64,000 nucleotides of DNA from contig NZ_CP049838.1 in NCBI RefSeq assembly GCF_013085465.1, positions 6,820,001 to 6,884,000 on the forward strand, given 5' to 3'. The notes under the pieces were generated by a model, which saw nothing but the letters and a program-made list of their open reading frames with translations, searched no databases and was not told where the DNA came from. The position numbers and the translations under genes are program-made. The stretch is from Streptomyces asoensis. GTDB taxonomy: Bacteria > Actinomycetota > Actinomycetes > Streptomycetales > Streptomycetaceae. Positions 39,144 to 48,883 of the stretch are shown piece after piece. Within the stretch, counting starts at the first letter, position 1. The number at the start of each line of letters is the position of its first letter.

Positions 39144-39260
39144 AGCGAGGGTCCGCGGGCGGCCAGCCCTCAGCGGGGCCCGCGTCGGCGCCGGTACCTT
39201 CGTAGACGACGTGGACGCACACCGCCGTGCGTCTCTTCCTCACGCACGCCGAGGTGGAAT

Positions 39261-41885
39261 GTGAAGGCGATCCGTCGATTCACCGTCCGACCCCTCCTCC
39301 CCGAACCCCTCCGGCCACTCAGCGATCTGGCCCGCAACCTGCGCTGGTCCTGGCACGCGGAGACCCGCGACCTCTTCCAGTCCGTCGACCCCGAGCGGTG
39401 GGCCGTCTCGGACGGCGATCCGGTGAGACTCCTCGGCGGCGTGCGCCCGGCACGCCTCACCGAGCTCGCCGGCGACCGCCGTTTCCTGCGCAGGCTGAGT
39501 GCCGCCGCCGACGACCTGCACGACTACGTGACCGGCGACCGCTGGTACCAGGCGCAGCCCCGTACCGCAGGGCTGCCCGCCGCCGTCGCCTACTTCTCAC
39601 CCGAGTTCGGCGTCACGGCCGCGCTGCCCCAGTACTCCGGCGGTCTCGGCATCCTGGCCGGCGACCATCTGAAGGCGGCCAGCGACCTGGGCGTCCCGCT
39701 GATCGGCGTGGGGCTGCTCTACCGGCACGGCTACTTCCGTCAGTCGCTCTCCCGGGACGGCTGGCAGCAGGAGCACTATCCGGTCCTCGACCCCAACGAA
39801 CTGCCGGTGACCCTCCTGAAGGAGGACGACGGCACCCCCGCGCAGATCTCGCTCGCCCTCCCCGCCGGCAAACAGCTGCACGCCCGGGTCTGGCTGGCCC
39901 AGGTCGGCCGGGTCCCGCTCCTCATGCTCGACTCGGACGTCGAGGAGAACGACCTCGGCGAACGCGGGGTGACCGACCGGCTCTACGGCGGTGGCAGCGA
40001 GCACCGGCTGCTCCAGGAGATGCTGCTGGGCATAGGAGGTGTCCGGGCGGTACGCACGTACTGCCGGCTGACCGGCCACGCCCCGCCCGAGGTCTTCCAC
40101 ACCAACGAGGGCCACGCGGGCTTCCTCGGCCTGGAACGGATCGCCGAACTCGCCGACACCGGGCTGGATTTCGACTCCGCCCTCGAAGCCGTCAGGGCCG
40201 GCACGGTCTTCACCACCCACACCCCCGTCCCGGCCGGCATCGACCGCTTCGACCGTGAGCTGGTCGCCCGCCACTTCGGCCCCCAGGCCGAGCTCCCGCG
40301 CATGCCCGTCGACCGGATCCTGCGGCTGGGCATGGAGACCTACCCGGGCGGCGAGCCGAACCTCTTCAACATGGCCGTGATGGGCCTGCGGCTGGCGCAG
40401 CGCGCGAACGGCGTGTCACTGCTGCACGGCCAGGTGAGCAGGGAGATGTTCTCCGGCCTGTGGCCCGGCTTCGACCCGGACGAGGTGCCGATCACCTCCG
40501 TCACCAACGGTGTGCACGCCCCGACCTGGGTGGCCCCGGAGGTCCTGCGTCTCGGCGCCCGCCAGTTCGGCTCCGGGCGGGCCGAGGACGCTCTGAGCGT
40601 CGGCGGCTCCGACCGCTGGGACGCCGTCGCCGACATCCCCGACCAGGACATCTGGGAGCTGCGCCGCGATCTGCGCGAGCAACTGGTGGTGGAGGTGCGG
40701 CAGCGACTGCGCGCCTCCTGGCGCCAACGGGGCGCCGGGACGGCCGAGTTGGGCTGGATCGACGGTGTCCTGGACCCGGACGTCCTCACCATCGGCTTCG
40801 CGCGCCGGGTCCCCTCGTACAAGCGCCTGACGCTGATGCTGAGGGACCGCGACCGTCTGATGGACCTGCTGCTGCACGCGGAGCGGCCGATCCAGATCGT
40901 CGTCGCGGGCAAGGCGCACCCGGCGGACGACGGCGGCAAACGGCTGGTCCAGGAACTGGTCCGGTTCGCCGACGACCCGCGCGTTCGGCACCGCCTCGTC
41001 TTCCTGCCCGACTACGGCATGGCGATGGCGCAGAAGCTGTACCCGGGATGCGACATCTGGCTCAACAACCCGCTGCGGCCCCTGGAAGCATGCGGCACGT
41101 CCGGCATGAAGGCGGCGCTCAACGGCTGTCTCAACCTCTCCGTCCTGGACGGCTGGTGGGACGAGTGGTTCCAGCCCGACTTCGGCTGGGCCATCCCCAC
41201 CGCCGACGGCGTCGGCACCGACCCCGACCACCGCGACGACATCGAGGCGGCGGCCCTCTACGACCTCCTCGAACAGCGCATCACCCCCCGCTTCTACGAA
41301 CGCGGCCAGGCGGGCCTGCCCGACCGCTGGATCGAGATGGTCCGCCAGACCCTCACCCTGCTCGGCCCGAAGGTGCTGGCGGGACGCATGGTCCGCGAGT
41401 ACGTCGAACGGCTCTACACGCCGGCCGCCCACGCGCACCGGACGATGAGCCCCGACACCGCGCGCGAACTCGCCCTCTGGAAACAGCGGATGCGCTCGGC
41501 CTGGCATGCGGTGCAGGTGGACCATGTCGAGACGTCGGTGGCCACCACCACCGCCGAACTCGGCACGACCCTCGCGCTGCGGGTCCGCGTCGGCCTCGGC
41601 GACCTCACCCCCGACGACGTCGAGGTACAGGCCGTCTCGGGCCGGGTCGACGAGGAGGACCGCATCACGGACGCGGCGACGGTCCCGCTGAAACCGTCCG
41701 GCGGCCCGGACCTGGAGGGCCGCTGGCTCTACGAGGGTCCCCTGTCCCTGGACCGCACCGGCCCCTACGGCTACACGGTCCGCATCCTCCCGGCCCACCG
41801 ACTCCTCGCCTCCGGCGCGGAGTTGGGCCTGCTGGAGGTGCCGTCGGAGGAGGCGGTCGAGGGGACGGGAGTGGTGTTGCGGTAG
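39261..41885 (+). CDS. glgP: alpha-glucan (glycogen/maltodextrin) phosphorylase
   Basis: 874 residues, GT35. N-terminal DUF3417-type region (residues 1 to ~110, ARNLRWSWHAETRDLFQSVDP) is characteristic of the actinobacterial/thermophile phosphorylase branch. Catalytic half: VFHTNEGHAGFLGLERI, RVPSYKRLTLML, and the PLP/phosphate region EACGTSGMKAALNGCLNLSVLDGWWDEW with the PLP-anchoring Lys. Releases glucose 1-phosphate from alpha-1,4 chain ends. Start GTG 39261 with GAGGTGG five bases before. The open frame is very long upstream, across the antisense of the S8 protease, and that part is not coding. It faces away from the glgE operon. Confidence 0.94.
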   Translation: MKAIRRFTVRPLLPEPLRPLSDLARNLRWSWHAETRDLFQSVDPERWAVSDGDPVRLLGGVRPARLTELAGDRRFLRRLSAAADDLHDYVTGDRWYQAQPRTAGLPAAVAYFSPEFGVTAALPQYSGGLGILAGDHLKAASDLGVPLIGVGLLYRHGYFRQSLSRDGWQQEHYPVLDPNELPVTLLKEDDGTPAQISLALPAGKQLHARVWLAQVGRVPLLMLDSDVEENDLGERGVTDRLYGGGSEHRLLQEMLLGIGGVRAVRTYCRLTGHAPPEVFHTNEGHAGFLGLERIAELADTGLDFDSALEAVRAGTVFTTHTPVPAGIDRFDRELVARHFGPQAELPRMPVDRILRLGMETYPGGEPNLFNMAVMGLRLAQRANGVSLLHGQVSREMFSGLWPGFDPDEVPITSVTNGVHAPTWVAPEVLRLGARQFGSGRAEDALSVGGSDRWDAVADIPDQDIWELRRDLREQLVVEVRQRLRASWRQRGAGTAELGWIDGVLDPDVLTIGFARRVPSYKRLTLMLRDRDRLMDLLLHAERPIQIVVAGKAHPADDGGKRLVQELVRFADDPRVRHRLVFLPDYGMAMAQKLYPGCDIWLNNPLRPLEACGTSGMKAALNGCLNLSVLDGWWDEWFQPDFGWAIPTADGVGTDPDHRDDIEAAALYDLLEQRITPRFYERGQAGLPDRWIEMVRQTLTLLGPKVLAGRMVREYVERLYTPAAHAHRTMSPDTARELALWKQRMRSAWHAVQVDHVETSVATTTAELGTTLALRVRVGLGDLTPDDVEVQAVSGRVDEEDRITDAATVPLKPSGGPDLEGRWLYEGPLSLDRTGPYGYTVRILPAHRLLASGAELGLLEVPSEEAVEGTGVVLR

Positions 41886-41913
41886 GCGTGCGGTAGAGGT
41901 ACGACGCGCTCCG

Positions 41914-41939
41914 GGCGCCGACGCGATGGCGTCGGCGCC
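41914..41939 (+). terminator. glgP terminator
   Basis: GGCGCCGACGC (41914-41924) and GCGTCGGCGCC (41929-41939), a perfect 11-bp stem with loop GATG, 28 bases after the stop; CTCTTTTGG follows. Confidence 0.75.
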
Positions 41940-42052
41940 TGCGCTCTTTTGGGCACGCCTGATCGGTTGAGACTGCATCGTCACCACGTCTGAGAAGCGC
42001 TGGCATAGGCTTTGCCGCTCGGTGATCGACGCAGAGAAAGGCCGACGAGCGC

Positions 42053-43255
42053 GTGGCCGAGAGACCGTCCGAAGAGCACAGATCCGGTTCGGAAGAGGGG
42101 GATGGGGACAAGGGCGGGGTGCCTCCCGAGTCCGGTAGCTCCATATCCGACGCCGAATGGGCCAAGTTCGTCCAGGAGAGCGAGCGCGGAATACCCGCCT
42201 CCGCCCCGAAGGAGCCGTCCGCGCGGGCTCGGATGGTCACCGGGCGACTGCGGGAGCAGGAGGCGCGCGGGGCGAAGCCCGGGGGGTGGCGTACCACTGC
42301 CTCCCTGCACGAGATGGAAGAGCGGGCGTCCCGGAGGAAGCGGCGGCGGTGGGTCTTCCTCGGTCTGCCCGTCGTGGTCGCTCTGGCCGCCGTGGCCATG
42401 CGGCCGTCGCTGCTGCCCGGGGATCCCTTCGGCACCGGTGAGCCGAAGGCCGCCGTCTCCGCGTCTCCGCTGCCGGCCGAGACCGCGGCCCCGAGCGCCG
42501 CGCCGGACTCGGTGGATCCCGAAAGGCCCACCCTCGCCCGGCCGTTCGCGGGCTCGCCCGCCGCGCAGTGGGCCGACGGCGAGGCCGGCATCGTCCTGCC
42601 GAAGGCGACCCCGGTCGGATCGCTGTCCAAGGCGCAGGTGGAGCAGGCGCTCAAGCAGACCGGGAAGCTCCTGATCGACGCCAACCTCGACCCGGCCACC
42701 CTGCGCGGCGGACGCCCCGAGACCGCGCTCGCGGTGATCGACCCACAGCAGAAGGACCTGCTCAAGCTGTTGAACACCGCGCTGAGCAAGCCGGACGAGG
42801 ACCACGACCCGCTGTGGATGTTCAGCCGCTTCGACCCCGCCGAACTGCGCCTGGCCGGTGACGTGGTCAAGACCCGGGGACGGATGACGTTCAAAGCGGG
42901 TGAGCGCGCCTCCGTCGTCGTGCACGCCGACTACACCTTCGTCTACCCGGTGGTGCGCATCGGCAAGGACGCCACGACCGAGGTGGAACGCACCATCATC
43001 CGCCGCGTACTCGACGTCGAGCTCTACGACCCCGCCGAGTACGTCGTCACCCCGGGGAAGATCACCGTCACGAAATACGACGAGAACATCGGCAACTCCG
43101 CCTGCGACGTCTACGACGGCTATCTGCACCCCGAGTTCTCGACGACCGAGCCGACGGGCGCGCCTGCCACCGGGCCGACCACGGACCCGTACGACCGCAG
43201 CCAGAGTCTCGACGAGGACCGCGAAGCGGGCTGCGGAGTGGTGTCCCGCACCTGA
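42053..43255 (+). CDS. membrane-anchored hypothetical protein
   Basis: 400 residues, start GTG 42053. Residues 1-98 are hydrophilic and cytoplasmic (acidic, then a basic RASRRKRRRW stretch). One TM helix spans ~100-117 (VFLGLPVVVALAAVAM). The rest is outside: an Ala/Pro/Ser linker and a folded domain from ~165 (SLSKAQVEQALKQTGKLLIDANLDP...ERTIIRRVLDVELYDP), ending in an acidic, Cys-containing tail. I do not recognise a catalytic motif. The pattern matches streptomycete hypothetical type II membrane proteins; function unknown. Separate from glgP by a terminator. Confidence 0.8.
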   Translation: MAERPSEEHRSGSEEGDGDKGGVPPESGSSISDAEWAKFVQESERGIPASAPKEPSARARMVTGRLREQEARGAKPGGWRTTASLHEMEERASRRKRRRWVFLGLPVVVALAAVAMRPSLLPGDPFGTGEPKAAVSASPLPAETAAPSAAPDSVDPERPTLARPFAGSPAAQWADGEAGIVLPKATPVGSLSKAQVEQALKQTGKLLIDANLDPATLRGGRPETALAVIDPQQKDLLKLLNTALSKPDEDHDPLWMFSRFDPAELRLAGDVVKTRGRMTFKAGERASVVVHADYTFVYPVVRIGKDATTEVERTIIRRVLDVELYDPAEYVVTPGKITVTKYDENIGNSACDVYDGYLHPEFSTTEPTGAPATGPTTDPYDRSQSLDEDREAGCGVVSRT

Positions 43256-43442
43256 TCCATGGGGACGGCGCCGGACGGGGCGGCGGGGTCGGGAAGTTGC
43301 TGTGGTTCGAGGTCGGTGGGCGAGGCCGGCGGGGCCGGGGGGATATTCGGTGGGCAGATCGGGGGGTGGGGGTTATGCTCCCCGCGATGACTACTCCTTC
43401 TGGTGTCAGATCGGGGGACCCGTCCGCGCAAGGTGAGTGCTG

Positions 43443-44903
43443 ATGCTCACTCAGATCGCGAACGAGGATTCCCGGCTTTCCTTCTGGCTGCGCGTGCGCG
43501 AGTTCGCCGTGCCGGCCTCCATGATCGAGACTGCGACCGCCCGCCGCCGTGTTGGGGACTGGGCCGGGGCTTGTGCCGCCGCAGGTATCGACGTCGATCT
43601 CGACCTTCGTGCCGTAGCGCGCGTCCACGGTCGTGCATTCGTTTCCCGGCTTCGGGCCGATCTCCGTCACCTGGCCCCTGACCTGCTGCGTTGGCACCTG
43701 CCGAGGGTTGCCCCCGACGGGTTGCTGCGGCCGGGGCTGACCGTCTCCCTCGCCCGGTACGACGTCGACATCGGCGTCTGCGGGCGGGACGACACCCGGT
43801 GGCCCGTGCACCTTGTGGTGCGGACGCCGCCCGCCTGGGCGGATGCCGGGCAGCGGTTCAGCCTCGCGCTGTGGGACGCGTCCGGCTCGGTGGCGGGTGA
43901 CCGCCGGCATCCGCATCCGCGTCCCGACCGGCGGTTCCGTCTCGACCTGCACCGTCATCTGTGGGACGCGCGCAGAGCGGGTGAGCTGCGGGTCCGGTGC
44001 GGAGCCGATCGACCGCCGGGAGACGACCCGCCCGCCCTGGACTCCTCTGCCCCGGACCCGCCCGCGCGGGACACGGAACTGCCGGGGCACGGCTGTGCCG
44101 TGGACCGGTGGGTGGCCGAAGCGGGAATCGTGCTGCGGGCGGAGGGGCGGACCACCGGTCCCGTCCTGGTGCGCCTCGGGTCCGGGCGGCGGCTGGTCCT
44201 GGATCCGGCCGGGGGCCGCGAACTTCACGACGGGCGGCCCGTCCTGCGCAGGGCGACGGGCTGTGTCTCCGCGCTGCCGGTGCTGCCCGACGCGGCGACC
44301 TGGGTGCTGCCCGACCTGGAGCTGCTCCGTACGGGGGCGATCGAGGCCGAGCGGCTGCATCCGCTGGTCGCCTCGGCGCTCGTACCGGAGTACGCCGTAC
44401 CGGAGTTCCGCGTACCGGACCAGCCCGTACCCGAGCACGCGGCGCCCGGTCCGGGCCTGGTGCCCGACCGGGCGGGACGGGCCCGGCTCGTGGAGTGCCG
44501 GGGAGCGACGCACCGGATCGGCCTGGTCGACGGGGTGCTGGCTCCGCTGGACCACGACCCGGCCGAGATCCGGCGCGAGGAGCTGCTGGCCGCGCTGACC
44601 GGCACTCCGCTGCCCTGCCTCCAGGCGATCGACCGGGCACACCGGCGCCCGGACTGTCTCGTCGGCGTGCGCGAACGCCTGGTCCACGGTGATGTCGCCG
44701 GTGCGCTGGCCGTCGTGGAGGGGCTGCTGGGCCCCGAGGCGGTCCTGCGCGACGGCGCTCTGCGGGACGAACTGGAGGCGGCCGCGCAACGGCGGATCAC
44801 CTACGGGCTGTTCAGGGCAGGCCTGATCAGCCCCGGGCCCGGCCAGGATCGCCGCCGTCCCGGCCATATGCGCGCCCACCCACGCCACGGCATTCCTCGC
44901 TGA
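43443..44903 (+). CDS. hypothetical protein, first gene of the MoxR/VWA module
   Basis: 486 residues from ATG 43443, seven bases after AAGGTGAG. Mostly beta-strand/Arg-rich; no domain recognised. Residues ~310-335 hold a VPExx pentapeptide-like repeat (VPEYAVPEFRVPDQPVPEH). The C-terminal ~100 residues look helical (LVHGDVAGALAVVEGLLGPEAVLRDGALRDELEAAAQ). It precedes the MoxR gene by 101 pyrimidine-rich bases in the same direction, so it is probably the third component of that module, perhaps an adaptor or substrate. No signal peptide, so cytoplasmic. Confidence 0.8.
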   Translation: MLTQIANEDSRLSFWLRVREFAVPASMIETATARRRVGDWAGACAAAGIDVDLDLRAVARVHGRAFVSRLRADLRHLAPDLLRWHLPRVAPDGLLRPGLTVSLARYDVDIGVCGRDDTRWPVHLVVRTPPAWADAGQRFSLALWDASGSVAGDRRHPHPRPDRRFRLDLHRHLWDARRAGELRVRCGADRPPGDDPPALDSSAPDPPARDTELPGHGCAVDRWVAEAGIVLRAEGRTTGPVLVRLGSGRRLVLDPAGGRELHDGRPVLRRATGCVSALPVLPDAATWVLPDLELLRTGAIEAERLHPLVASALVPEYAVPEFRVPDQPVPEHAAPGPGLVPDRAGRARLVECRGATHRIGLVDGVLAPLDHDPAEIRREELLAALTGTPLPCLQAIDRAHRRPDCLVGVRERLVHGDVAGALAVVEGLLGPEAVLRDGALRDELEAAAQRRITYGLFRAGLISPGPGQDRRRPGHMRAHPRHGIPR

Positions 44904-45004
44904 TCCGGGACCTCCGTCCCCGCACCCCCTCCGCTCGCGTTCCTCTGTTCCTTCTCACCGTCGTCTCGCTCTTCTCTTCCTACGAACCCCAAAGGTGATC
45001 ACTC

Positions 45005-46303
45005 ATGCCCACACCCGTGCCCACGCATACCCTTTTCGCCCCTCCGGCACCTTCTGTTCCGACCCATTCCGTCCCGGCTTCCGCCTCCCAACTCGACGTG
45101 GCGGGCGAGCTGTTGGCCCTGTTGCGCGACTCCACCACCGAACCGCGCCCCGACAGCCAGCTGGAGGCCCTGACGCTGGCCGTGGCCGCCGACCTCCCCG
45201 TGCTGCTGTGGGGTGAGCCGGGGATCGGCAAGACAGCCGCGCTGACCCAGCTCGCGGAGGCGCTGGACCTGCCACTGACCACGGTGATCGCCAGCGTGCA
45301 CGAGCCGTCCGACTTCTCCGGGCTGCCCATCGTCGGGGACGATCCGGCGGAACAGGGCGTCCCGATGGCTCCGCCGGACTGGGCGGTGCGCCTGGTCCGG
45401 GCCGGCCGGGGGCTGCTGTTCCTCGACGAGCTGTCCACCGCGCCGCCGGCCGTGCAGGCCGCCCTGCTCCGGCTCGTGCTGGAGCGCCGGATCGGCGCAC
45501 TGACGCTGCCGCCCGGGGTGCGGATCGTGGCCGCCGCCAACCCGCGCGGCTCGGCCGCCGACGGCTGGGAACTGAGCCCGCCGCTGGCCAACCGGTTCGT
45601 CCACCTCCAGTGGACCCACGACCACGAGGTCGTCGTCCGCGGACTCGGCGGGACCTGGCCCCGGGCCACCCTGCCCCGGCTCGACCCGGCGAAGCTGCCG
45701 GAGGCCGTGGACTTCGCGCGTCGCGCGGTGTGCGGACTGCTCACCGCCCGCCCCAAGCTCGTGCACCGGCTGCCCAGCAGCGAAGCGCGCCGGGGCGGCG
45801 CCTGGCCGTCGCCGCGCAGCTGGGACATGACCCTGAGCCTGATCGCCTTCGCGACCGCGGCCGGCTCCTCCCGCGACGTACTCTCCCTGCTGGTCAGGGG
45901 CACGGTCGGCGACGGCCCGGGACTGGAGCTGCTGGCGAGCCTGGACCGGATGGACCTCCCCGACCCCGAGACACTGCTCGCCGACCCGGCGGGCGCCGAC
46001 CTGCCCGAGCGGGGCGATCTGCGCCAGGCCGTGCTGGACGGTGTCGTGGCGGCGGTCCGTGCCCGTGCCGACAGGGCCCGCTGGGACGCGGCGTGGGCGC
46101 TCCTCGTACGGGCGTTGGAGACCGGCGCCCCGGATCTGGTGGTCGTCCCCGCGACGACGCTCGCCTCGCTGCGCCAGGAGGACTGGGACGTACCGGCGTC
46201 GATCGAGAAGCTGGCCGGAGTGGTCACCCTGTCCCGGCGGTCGGACCAGGCGGCGGCGCGCGCGGCGGCGCGGACCGCGGCCGTCGCGAAGGCGGGCCGA
46301 TGA
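45005..46303 (+). CDS. MoxR-family AAA+ ATPase
   Basis: 432 residues. Walker A GEPGIGKT (70-77), Walker B LLFLDE (Asp141, Glu142), sensor 1 VRIVAAANPRG, arginine finger region LANRF. The C-terminal lid (~240-432) is helical and less conserved. MoxR proteins act as chaperones that remodel or activate partners carrying VWA domains, and the next gene encodes exactly such a partner, overlapping by four bases (ATGA). Start ATG 45005 with AAAGGTG. The first 30 residues are Pro/Thr/Ser-rich. Target unknown. Confidence 0.92.
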   Translation: MPTPVPTHTLFAPPAPSVPTHSVPASASQLDVAGELLALLRDSTTEPRPDSQLEALTLAVAADLPVLLWGEPGIGKTAALTQLAEALDLPLTTVIASVHEPSDFSGLPIVGDDPAEQGVPMAPPDWAVRLVRAGRGLLFLDELSTAPPAVQAALLRLVLERRIGALTLPPGVRIVAAANPRGSAADGWELSPPLANRFVHLQWTHDHEVVVRGLGGTWPRATLPRLDPAKLPEAVDFARRAVCGLLTARPKLVHRLPSSEARRGGAWPSPRSWDMTLSLIAFATAAGSSRDVLSLLVRGTVGDGPGLELLASLDRMDLPDPETLLADPAGADLPERGDLRQAVLDGVVAAVRARADRARWDAAWALLVRALETGAPDLVVVPATTLASLRQEDWDVPASIEKLAGVVTLSRRSDQAAARAAARTAAVAKAGR

Positions 46304-47592
46304 GCTCCGACGAGCCGCTGAGCCCCGACGAGCCGCAGAGTGTCACCGGCAGGCCCCGGGGCGCGGTGGAGCCGAGGGCCCTGGACCTCGACAAGCTCTT
46401 CGCCGCCCGGCTTCAGGCCGCCCGGGCCCGGCCCTACCTGGCGACTGCCCTGTTCGCCCTGCACCCCGTGGAGTCGCGGTGGGTGCCGACGATGGCCGTG
46501 GACCGGCACTGGCGGTGCTACGTCTCACCGGCGTTCGTGGACCGTATGCCGGTGGAGGAGCTGGCCGGGGTGTGGGTGCACGAGGTGTCGCACCTGCTGC
46601 GCGATCACCACGGGCGCAGTGAACGGGTCGCCCGGGAGCGGGGGCTGACCGGTGCCGGGGAGCGGCTGCGGATGAACATCGCCGCCGACTGCGAGATCAA
46701 CGACGACGCGTTCGGGGACGGGCTGGTCACGCCCGAGGGCGCCGTCACGCCGGGCTCCCTCGGACTGCGGCCGGGCGAACTCATGGAGGACTACCTGCGC
46801 CAGTTCCGGCTGGGGCCGCACACCCAGAGCCTGGTCTGGCTGGACTGCGGCAGCGGCGCCGACGGACGGGAACGGGAGTGGGACCTCGGCCCGGACGGCG
46901 CGCACGGCCTGAGCGAACAGGAACGGGACGCCGTCCGCTTCCGCGTGGCACAGGGCATCGCCGGCCGCCGGGGGACCGCCCCGGCGGGGTGGCGGCGGTG
47001 GGCGGAGGAGGCCTTCCATCCGCCGCAGCCGTGGCGGGAGTTGCTGGGCGCGGCGGTCCGCTCGGCGGCTTCCGCCCCGGGTGCGGGGGAGGACTACTCC
47101 TACGGCCGTCCGTCCCGCCGCTCGGCGGGCGTCCCGGGCGCGGTCCTGCCGAGCCTGCGACGCAGACCGCCCCGGGTGAGCGTGGTCATCGACACCTCCG
47201 GATCGGTCAGCGACGCCGAACTGGGCAGCGCGATCCTGGAGGTCGCCGCGATCTCCCGGGCCGTGGGCGGCCGACGCGACCTGGTCACCGTGGTGCCGTG
47301 CGACGCGGCGGCCCGCATCGTGCACCCGCTGTGCCGGGGCGAGGGCATCCCCCTGATGGGCGGGGGCGGTACGGATCTGCGCGCGGGCTTCACCAAGGCG
47401 CTCCGCGCACGGCCCGGTCCCGATGTCATCGTCGCCCTGACCGACGGCCAGACCCCCTGGCCGAGCACCCGCCCGCCGTGCCGCACGGTGGTGGGCCTGT
47501 TCCCCCGCGGCTCGGCGTCGTACGACGAGGAAGACCCCGACCACGTACCGGACGAGCCGCCGGCCTGGGCCCGGGTGGTGGAGATCGGGTGA
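46300..47592 (+). CDS. VWA-like protein with N-terminal putative metallopeptidase domain (DUF2201 type)
   Basis: 430 residues. The N-terminal domain has HEVSH (His94, Glu95, His98) followed by RMNIAADCEIND, a zinc-peptidase-like HExxH arrangement typical of the DUF2201_N family. The C-terminal VWA-like domain starts near residue 290 with the MIDAS sequence VVIDTSGSVSD (Asp298, Ser300, Ser302) and later GGGGTDLRAG and VALTDGQTPW. Such proteins pair with MoxR ATPases; the joint role may be assembly or quality control of a complex, or a conflict system. Start ATG 46300 overlaps the MoxR stop. No signal peptide. Confidence 0.9.
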   Translation: MSSDEPLSPDEPQSVTGRPRGAVEPRALDLDKLFAARLQAARARPYLATALFALHPVESRWVPTMAVDRHWRCYVSPAFVDRMPVEELAGVWVHEVSHLLRDHHGRSERVARERGLTGAGERLRMNIAADCEINDDAFGDGLVTPEGAVTPGSLGLRPGELMEDYLRQFRLGPHTQSLVWLDCGSGADGREREWDLGPDGAHGLSEQERDAVRFRVAQGIAGRRGTAPAGWRRWAEEAFHPPQPWRELLGAAVRSAASAPGAGEDYSYGRPSRRSAGVPGAVLPSLRRRPPRVSVVIDTSGSVSDAELGSAILEVAAISRAVGGRRDLVTVVPCDAAARIVHPLCRGEGIPLMGGGGTDLRAGFTKALRARPGPDVIVALTDGQTPWPSTRPPCRTVVGLFPRGSASYDEEDPDHVPDEPPAWARVVEIG

Positions 47593-47794
47593 CCGGGTGA
47601 GGGCGGTCTGTGGTGAATGTCGTGTGATCACGTTCACTTCGACCGGGGGAACGGTGTGAATATCTTGTGCTTCTGCTTGGAGATCCTTTAGAACTGGCCC
47701 ACTCGTGATCGTTTGGGTGGGGGGAATCCGCGCGTTCGGCACGTCGGAGCAGCGGATGAGTGGAATGAAGCAAGTGAGCGAAGAGAGACCCGAG

Positions 47795-48274
47795 ATGCCC
47801 GGAGTCCGTCCTCGTGGGGCGGCTGTCCTGCGGGCTGTCGTGGTAGTGGCCGGTCTGTGTGTGGTGGGATGTTCGGCCGCCGGGGGGACCGGTGCCGACG
47901 AGCCGGCGGACGGGGAGCGGTCGCCGGTGAGCTCGGTGTCCGCGCCGGTCGGTTCGTCGAGTGGTGTCGCGTCACCGAGCCCTGCTGCGAGTCGCTCGGT
48001 GACCGCGTCGTCGACGCCGTCGAAGACCTCGGCTCCGCGGGCGACGAAGGACTCGTCGGCGCAGGTGGGCGGCGGCTCCGGTAGGTCGGGTGGTTCCGGT
48101 ACGACCGGGGGTGGGTCGGGCGGGTCGGGTTCTGCCGCGCAGAATCCCAACCGGGGCTCGAATCCTGCGCCCGCGCCGCCTCGTCCGTCGCCCACGCCGG
48201 AGTGGAGTTCCGAGGAATGGCAGCCCGGGGATCCGGTCGAGACCAGGCCTCTCGCCACGCCCGAGCAGGGCTGA
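47795..48274 (+). CDS. small Ser/Gly-rich lipoprotein
   Basis: 159 residues from ATG 47795. A signal sequence (RPRGAAVLRAVVVVAGLCVVGC) ends in lipobox VVGC at Cys26; the mature chain is Ser/Gly/Thr/Pro-rich low complexity (SSGVASPSPAASRSV, GGGSGRSGGSGTTGG), suggesting a flexible surface-anchored protein. The alternative start ATG 47756 has a better ribosome site (GGAGCAGCGG) but makes an unusually long n-region. No domain recognised. It is 200 bases after the VWA gene and converges with the DUF1990 gene 18 bases away. Confidence 0.65.
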   Translation: MPGVRPRGAAVLRAVVVVAGLCVVGCSAAGGTGADEPADGERSPVSSVSAPVGSSSGVASPSPAASRSVTASSTPSKTSAPRATKDSSAQVGGGSGRSGGSGTTGGGSGGSGSAAQNPNRGSNPAPAPPRPSPTPEWSSEEWQPGDPVETRPLATPEQG

Positions 48275-48292
48275 CACAGGTGTGCCGCCCGG

Positions 48293-48811
48293 CTAGGACT
48301 CCTCGCCCCCGGACAACCCCCGCAACACCACCCCGCACCGCCGCGCGTACGCCTGCTGCAAGCCTCGGGTCGCCGGACCGCCGGCCCTTGCGTACCACTT
48401 CGCGCCGCGGCTGAAGGCGGACACCGTCAGCCATACCGTGCCGTCTCCCGTGCGGTCGACGACGAAGGACTCCTCGCCGCATTCGGGGTGGCCGGGGAGG
48501 GTGCCGTACGCCCAGCCGGCCCGCCGGTGTTCGTCCACCGTCCAGACCACTCGGCAGGGGGCTTTTATGAGGCCGGCCAGGGTGACCGTGACGTCCACGT
48601 CGGGGGCCGCCCGTTCCGCGGTCGTGTCCATGCCCACGCCGAGGGTGCGGTGCATTTCCCAGGTCAGGACCGCTTCGGCGGCTCGGCGGAAGACCTCGTG
48701 GCCCTCGCCGAGGCGGGTGCGGACGTGGAGGGAGTGGAAGCCCGGAGGGCAGTGGCCGGGCCGGTCGCGCGTCGCGCCGACGTCGTCGTACGTGAAGTCC
48801 TTCGAAGACAT
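48293..48811 (-). CDS. DUF1990 family protein
   Basis: 172 residues from ATG 48811 (MSSKDFTYDDVGATRD). The pattern FTYDDVGATRDRPGHCPPGFHSLHVRTRLG at the N-terminus and YGTLPGHPECGEESFVV...WLTVSAFSRGAKWYARAGGP at the C-terminus is typical of DUF1990, a small cytoplasmic beta-barrel-like family of unknown function. No Shine-Dalgarno; TACTCT lies eight bases before the ATG, so the message may be leaderless. Confidence 0.85.
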   Translation of the reverse strand: MSSKDFTYDDVGATRDRPGHCPPGFHSLHVRTRLGEGHEVFRRAAEAVLTWEMHRTLGVGMDTTAERAAPDVDVTVTLAGLIKAPCRVVWTVDEHRRAGWAYGTLPGHPECGEESFVVDRTGDGTVWLTVSAFSRGAKWYARAGGPATRGLQQAYARRCGVVLRGLSGGEES

Positions 48812-48883
48812 GGGAGCCAAGAGTAAGGCGGTACCCGGGGATGCCTTCGTCCCGGGTACCGCCTCACGTCAACCACACACAGG

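Noticed and set aside
37890..39260. 457-codon upstream extension of the GlgP frame
   Set aside because: It is the antisense of the S8 protease catalytic domain, a GC-bias shadow; GlgP homology starts at the GTG 39261.
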